Below are positions 37,354 through 45,663 of a stretch of DNA of 64,000 nucleotides, piece by piece. Position 1 is the first letter of the stretch; each line of letters starts with the position of its first letter. The stretch is from the NCBI GenBank assembly GCA_900759445.1, contig CAAEVH010000024.1, positions 124,001 to 188,000 of the forward strand, read 5' to 3'. The notes beneath the pieces were generated by a model. It saw nothing but the letters and a program-made list of their open reading frames with translations. It was not told the origin of the DNA and searched no databases. This stretch comes from an uncultured Raoultella sp. Its GTDB lineage: Bacteria > Pseudomonadota > Gammaproteobacteria > Enterobacterales > Enterobacteriaceae. The position numbers were made by a program, and so were the translations under genes.

Positions 37354-37939
37354 TACGTAACGCTTCCAGTAACAGTTTTAACGCGCGCCCGCGGTGGGAA
37401 ATCGCGCTTTTTTCTTCACGGCTGAGTTCCGCCGCGGTTTTGCCTGCGGACGGAACATAGAAAATCGGGTCGTAGCCGAAGCCACCGTTGCCCGCCGCCT
37501 GACGGGTAATGACCCCAGGCCAGCTGCCGTGACAAACAACCGGCGTCGGGTCGGCCGCATGCCGCAGATAGACCAGCACGCAGTGGAATTGCGCCTGACG
37601 CTGGTCGTCCGGGACGTCCTTCAGGGCATCGAGCAGTTTTTCCAGGTTCTGCTGGTCGGTAGCGTCTTCTCCGGAGTAACGAGCTGAATAGATACCCGGT
37701 GCGCCGCCCAACGCGTCTACCGCGATACCGGAGTCGTCGGCAATCGCCGGTAAGCCGGTTATCTGCGCGGCATGGCGGGCTTTCAGAATCGCATTTTCGA
37801 TAAAGGTCAGTCCGGTTTCCTCGGCGGAATCCACGCCCAGCTCGGTTTGAGCAACGATATCCAGTCCAAAATCTTCCAGCAGCGAGGCCAGCTCGCGAAC
37901 CTTCCCGGCGTTACCGGTGGCGAGAACAACTTTTTGCAT
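37346..37939 (-). CDS. rdgB: dITP/XTP pyrophosphatase RdgB
   Basis: A 197-residue Ham1-type enzyme that hydrolyses dITP, ITP and XTP and so keeps deaminated purines out of DNA. The signature [18 protein letters not shown] binds the triphosphate, and the catalytic [16 protein letters not shown] and GYDPIF are intact. A second in-frame ATG lies directly upstream at 37942. It overlaps hemW by 8 bases. Confidence 0.96.
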   Translation of the reverse strand: MQKVVLATGNAGKVRELASLLEDFGLDIVAQTELGVDSAEETGLTFIENAILKARHAAQITGLPAIADDSGIAVDALGGAPGIYSARYSGEDATDQQNLEKLLDALKDVPDDQRQAQFHCVLVYLRHAADPTPVVCHGSWPGVITRQAAGNGGFGYDPIFYVPSAGKTAAELSREEKSAISHRGRALKLLLEALRNG

Positions 37940-37951
37940 CATTAATCCTGT

Positions 37952-38242
37952 CTATTTTGTCAGCGCCGCGACCGCAGTCGGGATCTGTTGCGGGTTGATG
38001 ATTTTTATCTGTTTGTGGCGGCCAAGCTCGCCTTTTTCAAGCAGCACCTGGCTTTTCGCGACACGAAACTGTTTGGCGAGGAATTTAACCAGATGGGCGT
38101 TAGCCTGGCCATCTACGGGGGGAGCGGTAATGGCGACTTTCAGTTCGTCGCCATGTAAACCAACGATGCTATCACGGCTGGCCTTGGGCTGAATATACAG
38201 CCTCAGCACCAGCCCGTCAGCGCAGGCTTCGACGGCACTCAT
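37952..38242 (-). CDS. yggU: UPF0235/DUF167 family protein YggU
   Basis: A 96-residue DUF167 protein with the conserved QPKASRD and PPVDGQAN motifs. The start is set at ATG 38242 ([10 protein letters not shown]) by E. coli annotation; an in-frame ATG at 38254 gives four more residues. It overlaps the end of yggT by 4 bases. The function is unknown. Confidence 0.93.
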   Translation of the reverse strand: MSAVEACADGLVLRLYIQPKASRDSIVGLHGDELKVAITAPPVDGQANAHLVKFLAKQFRVAKSQVLLEKGELGRHKQIKIINPQQIPTAVAALTK

Positions 38243-38805
38243 AGCGCCATCCACAGCCCCGGAAGCAGAACGTTACCCGTCGCCTGCAGCAGTTCGGCGA
38301 TGCCCATATTGACCACGTACAGCAGCAGCACCAGCACCATCGGCGAGAAATCGATACCGCCCATCGACGGCAGCATTCTGCGAATCGGGCGCAGCAGCGG
38401 GTCGGCCAGCTGCATCAGAACGAATTCCACCGGACTACGGCCCTGGCTTACCCAGCTCATGATCGCCATCAGCAGCAGCACCCAGAATATCAGCAGGCCG
38501 ACGGTCTTAATCAGAATCAGCAGCGCGGAGATCCAGATAATCGGCTGGAAGGTGACCACCATAAACAGCACGATGGCTTTCACGACGCAGAGAATAAAGG
38601 CGATCAGCAGCGAGGAGCTGTCGATGGGGCCCATGGCCGGGATAATGCGTCGCAGCGGCCCGACGACAGGCTGGGTGACCTTAACGATAAACTGCGAAAA
38701 CGGGTTGTAAAAATCGCAGCGTGCCCACTGCATCCAGACGCGTAGCAACATGATCATGGTGTAGAGTTCAATGACCGTTGCCAGCAGGAAAGTCAACGTC
38801 TTCAT
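38239..38805 (-). CDS. yggT: YggT family inner-membrane protein
   Basis: A 188-residue membrane protein made of two YGGT repeats of about 90 residues, each with a [14 protein letters not shown] helix and a [12 protein letters not shown] / [12 protein letters not shown] loop. Relatives are linked to osmotic tolerance and to ion uptake in E. coli. It is in the yggS operon, 17 bases after yggS. Confidence 0.94.
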   Translation of the reverse strand: MKTLTFLLATVIELYTMIMLLRVWMQWARCDFYNPFSQFIVKVTQPVVGPLRRIIPAMGPIDSSSLLIAFILCVVKAIVLFMVVTFQPIIWISALLILIKTVGLLIFWVLLLMAIMSWVSQGRSPVEFVLMQLADPLLRPIRRMLPSMGGIDFSPMVLVLLLYVVNMGIAELLQATGNVLLPGLWMAL

Positions 38806-38822
38806 GGCGTTCCTCAGATTCC

Positions 38823-39527
38823 TTAATTTTTGCTGTAGTCGCGCGCACCGAAAATTGCGGTACCGATGCGCACCATCGTGCTTCCCGCCGCGATTGCGGC
38901 TTCCATATCATCCGACATGCCCAAAGACAACGTATCGACCGTAGGGTATTGCGTTTTCAATCGCGCAAATGCTACCGCCATTTGTTGGGCCACGGCAAAC
39001 TGCCTTACATATTCTGACTCAGGTGCCGGAATGGCCATTAATCCGCGCAGCCGCAGATTGGGCAGGGCGGCAATCTCCGCTGCCAGCGCATCCAGCGCCT
39101 GCAGCAGAATGCCCGACTTGCTCTGTTCGTCACTAATGTTTATTTGAATCAATACATTAAGCGGCGGAAGATGCGAAGGGCGCTGCTCGCTGAGCCGCGT
39201 GGCGATTTTCAGACGATCGACGGTGTGGCACCAGTCAAAGTGTTCCGCCACCAGACGACTTTTGTTGGACTGCAGCGGCCCGATAAAGTGCCACTGTAGC
39301 GAAGAGGCGCCTGCTTCCTGGAAGTAGCGGATTTTTTCCACCCCTTCCTGGACGTAGTTTTCGCCAAAAGCCACCTGGCCTGCGGCTATCGCTTCTTCAA
39401 TCGCACTCGCAGGCTTCGTTTTACTCACTGCAAGCAACGTAATTTCTTCTGGAGCGCGGCCGCAGCGCGCGGCAGCGTCTGAGATTTTGTCCCGGACCTG
39501 TGCCAGGTTATGCGCAATATCGTTCAT
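38823..39527 (-). CDS. yggS: pyridoxal phosphate homeostasis protein YggS
   Basis: A 234-residue fold-type III PLP-binding barrel without enzymatic activity. The PLP lysine is in LLAVSKTKP, and the phosphate end has LSLGMSDDMEAAIAAGSTMVRIG. It buffers PLP and amino acid metabolism. First gene of the operon, divergent from yggR with only 16 bp between start codons, so the two promoters must overlap the coding ends. The insertion in yggR begins 55 bp away. Confidence 0.96.
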   Translation of the reverse strand: MNDIAHNLAQVRDKISDAAARCGRAPEEITLLAVSKTKPASAIEEAIAAGQVAFGENYVQEGVEKIRYFQEAGASSLQWHFIGPLQSNKSRLVAEHFDWCHTVDRLKIATRLSEQRPSHLPPLNVLIQINISDEQSKSGILLQALDALAAEIAALPNLRLRGLMAIPAPESEYVRQFAVAQQMAVAFARLKTQYPTVDTLSLGMSDDMEAAIAAGSTMVRIGTAIFGARDYSKN

Positions 39528-39543
39528 ATTCCGAGGATGTGTT

Positions 39544-39636
39544 ATGGAGCTGGAAGAAATCGTGGCCCTTAGTGTAAAGCATAATGTCTGCTATCTTATA
39601 GCTAAACACGCTACACCGGAATCACAGCATGAGTAA
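39544..39636 (+). pseudogene. yggR: 5' fragment of yggR, cut by the integrated element
   Basis: ATG 39544 opens MELEEIVALSVKHNV, the native YggR N-terminus. At codon 15 the sequence switches to element DNA, giving a 30-codon composite frame that stops at 39634-39636. That stop overlaps the ATG of the serine recombinase at 39629 by 8 bases, so ribosomes finishing the truncated frame arrive at the recombinase start. The rest of yggR lies 7.7 kb away at 47276-48210. Confidence 0.9.
39582..39589 (+). repeat. attL core of the integrated element
   Basis: TAATGTCT, shared with 47268-47275. Left of it the sequence is yggR (codons 1-15); right of it is element DNA. It lies 40 bp from the large recombinase start. 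Confidence 0.85.
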
Positions 39637-41428
39637 AATAATACCATATGCCTACCTTCGCGTATCCAGCGTCGAGCAAGTGCGTAGTGGTAAAGGCCTC
39701 GAAACTCAAGATGAGGAAGTACGCCGCTACATTACCGAACGCAGTGACAAATTTGATATTGATAGAATGGTAACGATGAGTGATGCAGGTATGTCGGCAT
39801 ATTCTGGGATTCATCTTAAAGAAGGAGAGTTAGGCCGGTTTCTTGCCGATGTTGAAATGGGTAATGTACCTTCTGGTAGTGCATTAGTTTGTTTTAGTAT
39901 TGACCGCCTATCTCGCCAAAATCCGTGGATTGGTACTAAATTGATATCTACCCTCATTGGTGCAGGTATCGAGATTCATAGCGTTGCAGAAAATCAGGTA
40001 CTCAAGAGTGATGATCCTGTAGGGGCAATCATGAGTACTATCTATCTGATGCGGGCTAACAATGAGTCTGTAATTAAATCTGAACGTGCAAAGCATGGTT
40101 ATACAAAACGCCTCAATGAATCGATTGCAAATAAGAAGGTATTAACCCGCCAGATGCCACGTTGGTTGTATGATAACGATGGCAAGTATGCAATCGATCC
40201 CAACATGCAAAAGGTAATCGATTTTACTTTTGATAGTTATATTGCAGGTCAGAGTACTGGATATATTGCAAAAAAACTAAATGATATGGGATTGAAGTAT
40301 GGTTATACAAGTTGGCGAGGTTCATACGTTGCAAAACTGATCCGCGATGAGCGTTTGATAGGTAAACACATTCGTTACAGTAAGCAGATTAAAGGTGTGA
40401 AGCGTGAAATAATAGAGACGATACCCGATTTCTATCCAGTTACGATTGACACGGATAAGTTTCATATTGCAAACAATATGCTTACGAGTGTAGCTAAAAA
40501 TATCAGAGGCCGCACACGTATAACATATGGTGATACATCCATTCTAAGGAATCTATTCAATGGTGTTATCAAATGTGGCGTTTGTAGCGGCGAGACGTCA
40601 GTAGTTCAAAACACCAGGAGGAAAATAATCAATGGAGTAGTTACATACGTTCCATATAAAACGTTTTTACGTTGTAGAAATAGGTATGAGTTAAAAACAT
40701 GTACGCAAGGTGACATACGATATGAAGTGATTGAGCGTGCGATACTAAATCATTTGATGGGATTAGATATTGCTACTTTATTAGCTGCTCCAGTTGATAA
40801 CAAGATTGAACGCTATCGCACTGAATTAGAATTATGCAAGGCAGAAGAAGCAGAATTACAAGCTATAATCAAAGAACGTGAAAATGAAGGTAAACGTCCA
40901 CGTCCTCAAACGTTAAAATCATATGAGGATGTTTCTGATCGCATAGATGAATTGACTCAACTGATTGAATCACATGTGGAGGATAATTTTATTCCACATT
41001 TTAATGTGGATTTGGATCATATTACAGATGTGAGTAATGTTTCTGAGCGTAGTTTGATTAAAAAAAGCATTGCTACTATTGCAGATAATATTTGTTATAA
41101 ACGCATTAGTGATTTCATACTTGTTGAGATTAAATATCGTAACTTAAATGACAAGCATGTATTAGTGATAGACAATAAAAATTCAGAAATGGTTGTTAAT
41201 TTTTCTATAGAATACAATGAAGAAAACAAGGTGTACATATGTAATTCTTTCGTCATGGAGTATGATAATTTATCATGTGAATTTACAGTATCAAAAACAA
41301 CGATGGAAGATTATGCACATATGATGAATTTTGTTGATTATGTATCGGATGACAAATCATATAACGCTAAAGAGTTTCTTGTGAATAATTTTACTAATAT
41401 TAAATTCATTACCAAAAGCAATGAGTGA
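39629..41428 (+). CDS. large serine recombinase (site-specific integrase)
   Basis: A 599-residue serine integrase. The N-terminal resolvase domain has the catalytic serine S13 in YLRVSS and the conserved SIDRLSR. A Recombinase domain follows (to ~300), then a zinc ribbon with C316, C319, C349 and C358, and a coiled-coil stretch at about 390-450. It lies 40 bp inside attL, the usual place for an integrase, and most likely catalyses integration into yggR. Its ATG overlaps the stop of the truncated yggR frame, so it may be expressed from the host yggR promoter when integrated. Codon use is AT-rich, unlike the flanking genes. Confidence 0.93.
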   Translation: MSKIIPYAYLRVSSVEQVRSGKGLETQDEEVRRYITERSDKFDIDRMVTMSDAGMSAYSGIHLKEGELGRFLADVEMGNVPSGSALVCFSIDRLSRQNPWIGTKLISTLIGAGIEIHSVAENQVLKSDDPVGAIMSTIYLMRANNESVIKSERAKHGYTKRLNESIANKKVLTRQMPRWLYDNDGKYAIDPNMQKVIDFTFDSYIAGQSTGYIAKKLNDMGLKYGYTSWRGSYVAKLIRDERLIGKHIRYSKQIKGVKREIIETIPDFYPVTIDTDKFHIANNMLTSVAKNIRGRTRITYGDTSILRNLFNGVIKCGVCSGETSVVQNTRRKIINGVVTYVPYKTFLRCRNRYELKTCTQGDIRYEVIERAILNHLMGLDIATLLAAPVDNKIERYRTELELCKAEEAELQAIIKERENEGKRPRPQTLKSYEDVSDRIDELTQLIESHVEDNFIPHFNVDLDHITDVSNVSERSLIKKSIATIADNICYKRISDFILVEIKYRNLNDKHVLVIDNKNSEMVVNFSIEYNEENKVYICNSFVMEYDNLSCEFTVSKTTMEDYAHMMNFVDYVSDDKSYNAKEFLVNNFTNIKFITKSNE

Positions 41429-41667
41429 GATTTAGATTACATCTAAATACTAATAACTAAAATGACGAAAGGCCAGACACTGGAATGACTGACCTTTCTA
41501 AATTAATCAATATGGAGAGCGTGCAAATGATTAATCCTACAACTATTCTAATCACAAATAAAATTATAATGTATATGTTTATCCGAGTAAGAATGAATAA
41601 AAAACGATCTGAGTACTGGAATATTACAGTTCAATATTAATTAACATCTTTTATAGGAATATTTATC

Positions 41668-42144
41668 ATGTCAGGAAAGCAACAAAAAACGGACAATTCA
41701 CAATTTTTGAAAATTGCGGGAAACTTTAGAAAGTATAGTGATCTTACACAAGATGGGAAAAACATTGTACAGGAAGTAATAAGTAAATGTGCGGGTGCAA
41801 AGAAATACCCTGCAAAGAAAGTATATTATGTACTATATAACTGTACTGAAATCAGTAGGGACAGAATTATGTTTTGGCTACAACGTTACTATGCCGAACA
41901 TAAGGACGAAGCATTACCGAATGATAATACCGCCCGTAAATTTTTGACAATGGCTAAACAATTATCAAAGGAACTGGTAGACGCACATAACAAAGGCGTG
42001 AAAATATACAAGGCGGCACAGGATGGTATGTACTACCTTACACCAGTACAGAAGTATGAAATCGATAAGATGTACAACAATGGGTTATCAGCACAGGAAA
42101 TAATCATTGCATTACAGAAAATCATTGATGATTCCGCGAACTAA
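41668..42144 (+). CDS. hypothetical basic protein of the integrated element
   Basis: A 158-residue lysine-rich soluble protein with no signal peptide or membrane segment. I do not recognise the family. The C-terminus (LTPVQKYEIDKMYNNGLSAQEIIIALQ) has the rhythm of a helix-turn-helix, so DNA binding is possible, for example as an excision factor or regulator. A weak TATAGGAA site precedes the ATG. It follows the recombinase by 239 bp and is followed within a few bases by a direct and inverted repeat array built on TCGCAAGATG. Confidence 0.65.
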   Translation: MSGKQQKTDNSQFLKIAGNFRKYSDLTQDGKNIVQEVISKCAGAKKYPAKKVYYVLYNCTEISRDRIMFWLQRYYAEHKDEALPNDNTARKFLTMAKQLSKELVDAHNKGVKIYKAAQDGMYYLTPVQKYEIDKMYNNGLSAQEIIIALQKIIDDSAN

Positions 42145-42147
42145 TCA

Positions 42148-42255
42148 CTTCGCAAGATGAGTGTTTGCTTCGCAAGATGGAGCTGGATATTGCCATATAT
42201 AGTATGTAACATGTTGATCTTACTACTATATATAGTGGCGTTTGCCATCTTGCGA
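42148..42255. repeat. repeat array with a long interrupted inverted repeat
   Basis: CTTCGCAAGATG occurs at 42148 and again at 42168 (20-bp spacing). The second copy, TCGCAAGATGG (42170-42180), is inverted exactly as CCATCTTGCGA at 42245-42255. Inside these arms GCCATATATAGTA and TACTATATATAGTGGC form a second, nested inverted repeat. The whole could fold as a cruciform or a long RNA hairpin directly after the 158-residue gene. Confidence 0.8.
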
Positions 42256-42824
42256 CCTATATTAATATTAATCCATACCAATTACTTTGAAGTATAAGTG
42301 TCTTACTGATATTCAGTCTCTAAAGAGCCTAACTTCGCTTTGCTCGTTAGTCTCTGTAAAAACCAAATATTAGATTGTAACTTTGCGTTTTTCTCGCTAG
42401 TGCTCGAAAAGCACGCAGCGGATTTACTCGCTATCGCTCAGACAACTAACAGTGTTGCATGTACTACCAAAGTAATCAATCAAAGTCTTTCTGAGTCGCC
42501 ACGCAGCCCCGCCACCGAGTCCAACACACACGGGAAGCCCCTGAACGCGTTGTTCATCACTGACATACCTGTATGAACAAAACCACGTAAAACGCCGTAG
42601 TGACGGTTTAAGAGCGTCTACGAGATGGTATCGTCAGTACTCCTCATATTGAAATCAGACACATAGCACATTTCATGTCCTACGAATCCACTTGATCGAT
42701 TTTACCTATTGATTTGCATTGGATTAATAGATATTGATAGTTTATAACGATCAATAATTGCTTTATTGATCGTTAATATCGATCATTTTTGATGTGCGTG
42801 TTACTCTTGAGAGCTTGAAAACGG
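42256..42824. other. non-coding region of the integrated element
   Basis: About 570 bp without a gene I can support. The 78-codon frame at 42340-42576 has no ribosome site and low-complexity character. The words TTCGCTTTGCTCG, TCTCGCTAGTGCTCG and ACTCGCTATCGCTC recur between 42330 and 42440. The right end holds a perfect palindrome just before the next gene. A small RNA or a replication/transfer site could be present. Confidence 0.4.
42746..42774. promoter_or_regulatory. 12-bp-arm palindrome upstream of the membrane protein gene
   Basis: AACGATCAATAA (42746-42757) and TTATTGATCGTT (42763-42774) are perfect inverted arms around a 5-base centre. More half-sites (GATCAT, GATCGA) flank it. It ends 50 bp before the next start codon, which is a good place for an operator. 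Confidence 0.6.
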
Positions 42825-43655
42825 ATGGTTTCAGTCCGTACTTTTGGCCTGAAGGAAGCTAACGGGAGTGATAAGACTGTGAGAGTTGTACAACTGATAA
42901 TCTATGGACTTTGGGGAGTCTTTCTTTGTCTGGCGGCACTGGAAAAGTTTGGTGATTTCTTCGCCGCTGGTACTGGCTTCTGGTCGGTCGTAATGCTTTC
43001 CGTCGCTGGATTGTGCCAGCTACTGGCAAGTGCTGCCGCGATCAGCTGGGCTGTTTTGGGTTCCAGTACGCTTAAAGCGAAGTACTTACCTTATAAACTC
43101 GTTAATAATTATACGGTTCCTGTAATGATCATTGTGCTTGCTGTTGTGGCGAGTATTGCCAGATCCTCAAGCGATGAAGCGAGAGCACAAAAACTTGGAT
43201 TTAAAGACGGTAGAGATTTTTCTCACGCCCGTGAAAATAACATTACCAATGCTACTGATTACGCAAAGTATTTGGCAGAGCAGAAATCTAAAGCTGAAGC
43301 CAAAGCCGCTCAGGATGCAGCTCTTGCAGCAGAGAAAGACCAAAAGGCAAAAGAACAAGAGATTGAATGCATGCGTAGTGATAATCCTGAATGCTATATA
43401 TCGAAACATGAACGAGGAGATTATGTATGTGAAAAAGCTGTTGAGGATTCTGCTAAGTACGAATTTAAGTGGACTGATGGAATTACAGAACCAAAATTTT
43501 CCTCTCTAAGTTGGTACGATAAAAACAGGAGATTAGTTACTCTTTACGGGCATCGAGCACAGGCTCAAAACGGTTTCGGTGCGTTTAAAAATATACAATA
43601 CTCCTGCACATACAATGCTGATACTGGTGAAGTATTAAGTACTGACCTTCAATAA
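42825..43655 (+). CDS. three-TM protein with coiled coil and C-terminal cysteine-containing domain
   Basis: A 276-residue membrane protein. Three hydrophobic segments (about residues 20-41, 52-80 and 97-114) are followed by a charged coiled coil rich in Ala, Lys and Glu (150-182) and a C-terminal domain with four cysteines and the phrase YEFKWTDGITEPKF ... NGFGAFKNIQYSCTYN. I recall that C-terminal domain in other enterobacterial accessory proteins but have no name for it. The small exported protein gene follows after 11 bases, so the two form an operon. The function is unknown; envelope-located sensing or immunity is possible. Confidence 0.75.
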   Translation: MVSVRTFGLKEANGSDKTVRVVQLIIYGLWGVFLCLAALEKFGDFFAAGTGFWSVVMLSVAGLCQLLASAAAISWAVLGSSTLKAKYLPYKLVNNYTVPVMIIVLAVVASIARSSSDEARAQKLGFKDGRDFSHARENNITNATDYAKYLAEQKSKAEAKAAQDAALAAEKDQKAKEQEIECMRSDNPECYISKHERGDYVCEKAVEDSAKYEFKWTDGITEPKFSSLSWYDKNRRLVTLYGHRAQAQNGFGAFKNIQYSCTYNADTGEVLSTDLQ

Positions 43656-43666
43656 GGAATATTAAA

Positions 43667-44023
43667 ATGAAAAAAACTTCTATCGCAGCTATGCTATTTT
43701 TTGTTTCTGTCTCTTCAATAGCGGCAGTACCAGACGGAAAAATAGAAAAACCCTTTATTGTTGGCAATGAAGTTATTTGTTTGAAAGAAATCCAGAAGCA
43801 AATTACCCCTTATCTCAAGTCATTTGAAGAAGAAAACGGGGTTAAGTACAAATATAATGTTAAATCTGGTTTATCGTACAAGGATACTGTAGGGCTACGG
43901 CTACAGATCAACCGTGTTGATTCAGGTCTGAATGTTCGAGTTGCCGATTTGGATTACTACTGGTTACAGGAGCGTGGCAGCATGTGCCAACCCACATATA
44001 TGGTACTGGATCGTTCTCAATGA
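43667..44023 (+). CDS. small exported protein of unknown function
   Basis: A 118-residue protein with a clear signal peptide (MKKTSIAAMLFFVSVSSIAA, cleavage after about residue 20). The mature part has two cysteines (ICLKE; SMCQP) that could form a disulfide and a lysine/tyrosine-rich middle. AAGGAATATTAAA precedes the ATG. It is in an operon with the membrane protein gene upstream, whose C-terminal domain may lie on the same side of the membrane. No family recognised. Confidence 0.75.
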   Translation: MKKTSIAAMLFFVSVSSIAAVPDGKIEKPFIVGNEVICLKEIQKQITPYLKSFEEENGVKYKYNVKSGLSYKDTVGLRLQINRVDSGLNVRVADLDYYWLQERGSMCQPTYMVLDRSQ

Positions 44024-44314
44024 TTAATGTTACAAATAAGGCCGTGTAATCGGCCTGTATTCAAGTGATGAATATGAGTATGGGTACATTATCCTTTAAA
44101 ATTTAAATTGATAGTAGTGAAATTGGAAAAGTGTCTAATTTTTGATTAAGATTATTTTTTTTCTAAACTAGGGCATACTCAACGTATATACCATACAGAT
44201 TATTTGTATACTGAAACTATAATGATATACTATAGACGGTCACAACACCGAATTGGTTAGGTTTTTATGTACTATAATAGATTTTATTATTGTTAATTCC
44301 ACAAGGGATTTGTT

Positions 44315-45190
44315 ATGTTTGATAATTTATCATTGAATCAGAAAGAGATACTTTTCCTGCTTATAAAATTTTATACGCTCCCTCAAGATAATTACCTTAA
44401 GTCAAAGTATGGTAATGCTGATTTTAATATTTCGAAAAATTATTTCAATGAAAATGTTGAGCGTTTCTTGAACAAAAAAATAGGCATTGATAGAGTTTAC
44501 AATTCATTGTTTAATATTGGAAGTTCATATCTGAGCTTTAGATATATGATAGGTAATTATCCAAATGCTTTCCAGAATGCTGATGATGAAAAAAAAGCCT
44601 TTATTGCTTTCAATGAGCCTTTTGTAAATAGTGTCATACTGAATTTTAATATCTTTTATGAACTCATTAAGTTTAATATGAAAGATATATCTATGTCACC
44701 AGAATTCAAATCTGACTTTGGTTATATTAATAGTCTATGTAATCGGATAAAGGATTCTGGGATTATTTCTATTAGAGATCGTTGGGTCGCACATCCTTTT
44801 AAAGATAAAAGTAGAGGGATACTTTTTAATCCACAAGAAATACATAAGGAGGTTTTTAAAGCATTTAATATTCTATGCGTTGATGAAGATAGAAAAGAAT
44901 ATAACAATTGCACTAACGATAGATTGGCGTGGTTTTGTCAAAAGTATATAGTTCATGGTATTGAACATTATCCTAGCATACCTGAAGCAGTACATAGTGT
45001 TTTAAAAGGGGAAAAACCACCTATACATCGAATTTCTACTAAACCCAGTGAATTTCTTATAGAAATGAATAAATTTTCATCTTTACTTAGAGAAAAAAAA
45101 CTGTTTGGGATTGAACCATTCTTTCATCCATCCGAAGAAGATATTGAGAATGTTAAGGCTAATGGATTATCAAAAGAGCTTAATATTTGA
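44315..45190 (+). CDS. hypothetical protein with HEPN-like R-x5-H motif
   Basis: A 291-residue, probably all-helical soluble protein, Asn/Lys-rich, with no membrane segment. The segment SIRDRWVAHPFKD (R154 to H160) fits the polar R-x4-6-H signature of HEPN-fold RNases, which are frequent in phage-defence and toxin systems, but overall similarity to a named family is not evident to me. ACAAGGGA precedes the ATG. It stands alone, with 290 bp before it and a 470-bp non-coding leader after it. Function unassigned; an RNA-cutting effector is a testable guess. Confidence 0.6.
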   Translation: MFDNLSLNQKEILFLLIKFYTLPQDNYLKSKYGNADFNISKNYFNENVERFLNKKIGIDRVYNSLFNIGSSYLSFRYMIGNYPNAFQNADDEKKAFIAFNEPFVNSVILNFNIFYELIKFNMKDISMSPEFKSDFGYINSLCNRIKDSGIISIRDRWVAHPFKDKSRGILFNPQEIHKEVFKAFNILCVDEDRKEYNNCTNDRLAWFCQKYIVHGIEHYPSIPEAVHSVLKGEKPPIHRISTKPSEFLIEMNKFSSLLREKKLFGIEPFFHPSEEDIENVKANGLSKELNI

Positions 45191-45663
45191 AAAGTAGTTA
45201 TGATTACCTGCCTTAAGAGCATAAAATAATATAAAATTAGTCATCCCTTTTTCTGGTACAAAAGTTAAAGGGATCGTTTACTGAGATAAAAGTACAGTCA
45301 GTTTTTTTCTGCACGATTTGAAATCTCGTTCGTATGGTCAGGTTCAACCCCGCCGACCAAATGCTGTGTACTCAGATCTCAGTACTGAGCTTTTTACTAA
45401 ACCTGAATTGACTAAAAACTCAGGCCTCGTTATAATATTTTCATTGTCTCGGGAACTATAAAATCTTTCCCATCTATAAGAATTGTTTTTTGAATCGTAG
45501 GTGGCAATTTTTTTGTGTAAGTACATGTTAGTAACAATGTGATATTCCTGACAAAAGATGAAATTTAATATGTTTTTCTTTGTGGTTTTGTATACACTTT
45601 AACTTCTTTTCATTGATAACAATTATGTTTACTAAAAAGTTTTCTCAGAAAATAGAGGTGGCT
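45191..45663. other. structured non-coding leader before the SLATT-like gene
   Basis: A 473-bp gap with several hairpins: ATCCCTTT (45243-45250) with AAAGGGAT (45267-45274); a perfect 12-bp palindrome CTCAGTACTGAG (45378-45389); and GAGCTTTTTA with TAAAAACTC around 45387-45421. The 60-codon minus frame (45344-45526) is not convincing. The density of structure suggests an RNA gene, a regulatory leader or a binding platform. Confidence 0.5.

Noticed and set aside
42340..42576. 78-codon plus-strand frame in the island
   Set aside because: No ribosome binding site, biased composition, and it crosses repeated TCGCT-type words; more likely non-coding.
45335..45362. tRNA-like fragment (GGTTCAACCCCGCC) as a second attachment site
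   Set aside because: It resembles a T-arm only loosely; the stem does not pair and there is no acceptor or anticodon part.
45191..45663. Retron-like msr-msd RNA before the SLATT-like gene
   Set aside because: No reverse transcriptase gene is present anywhere in the island, and I could not find paired a1/a2 repeats with branching G. Kept only as a structured leader.
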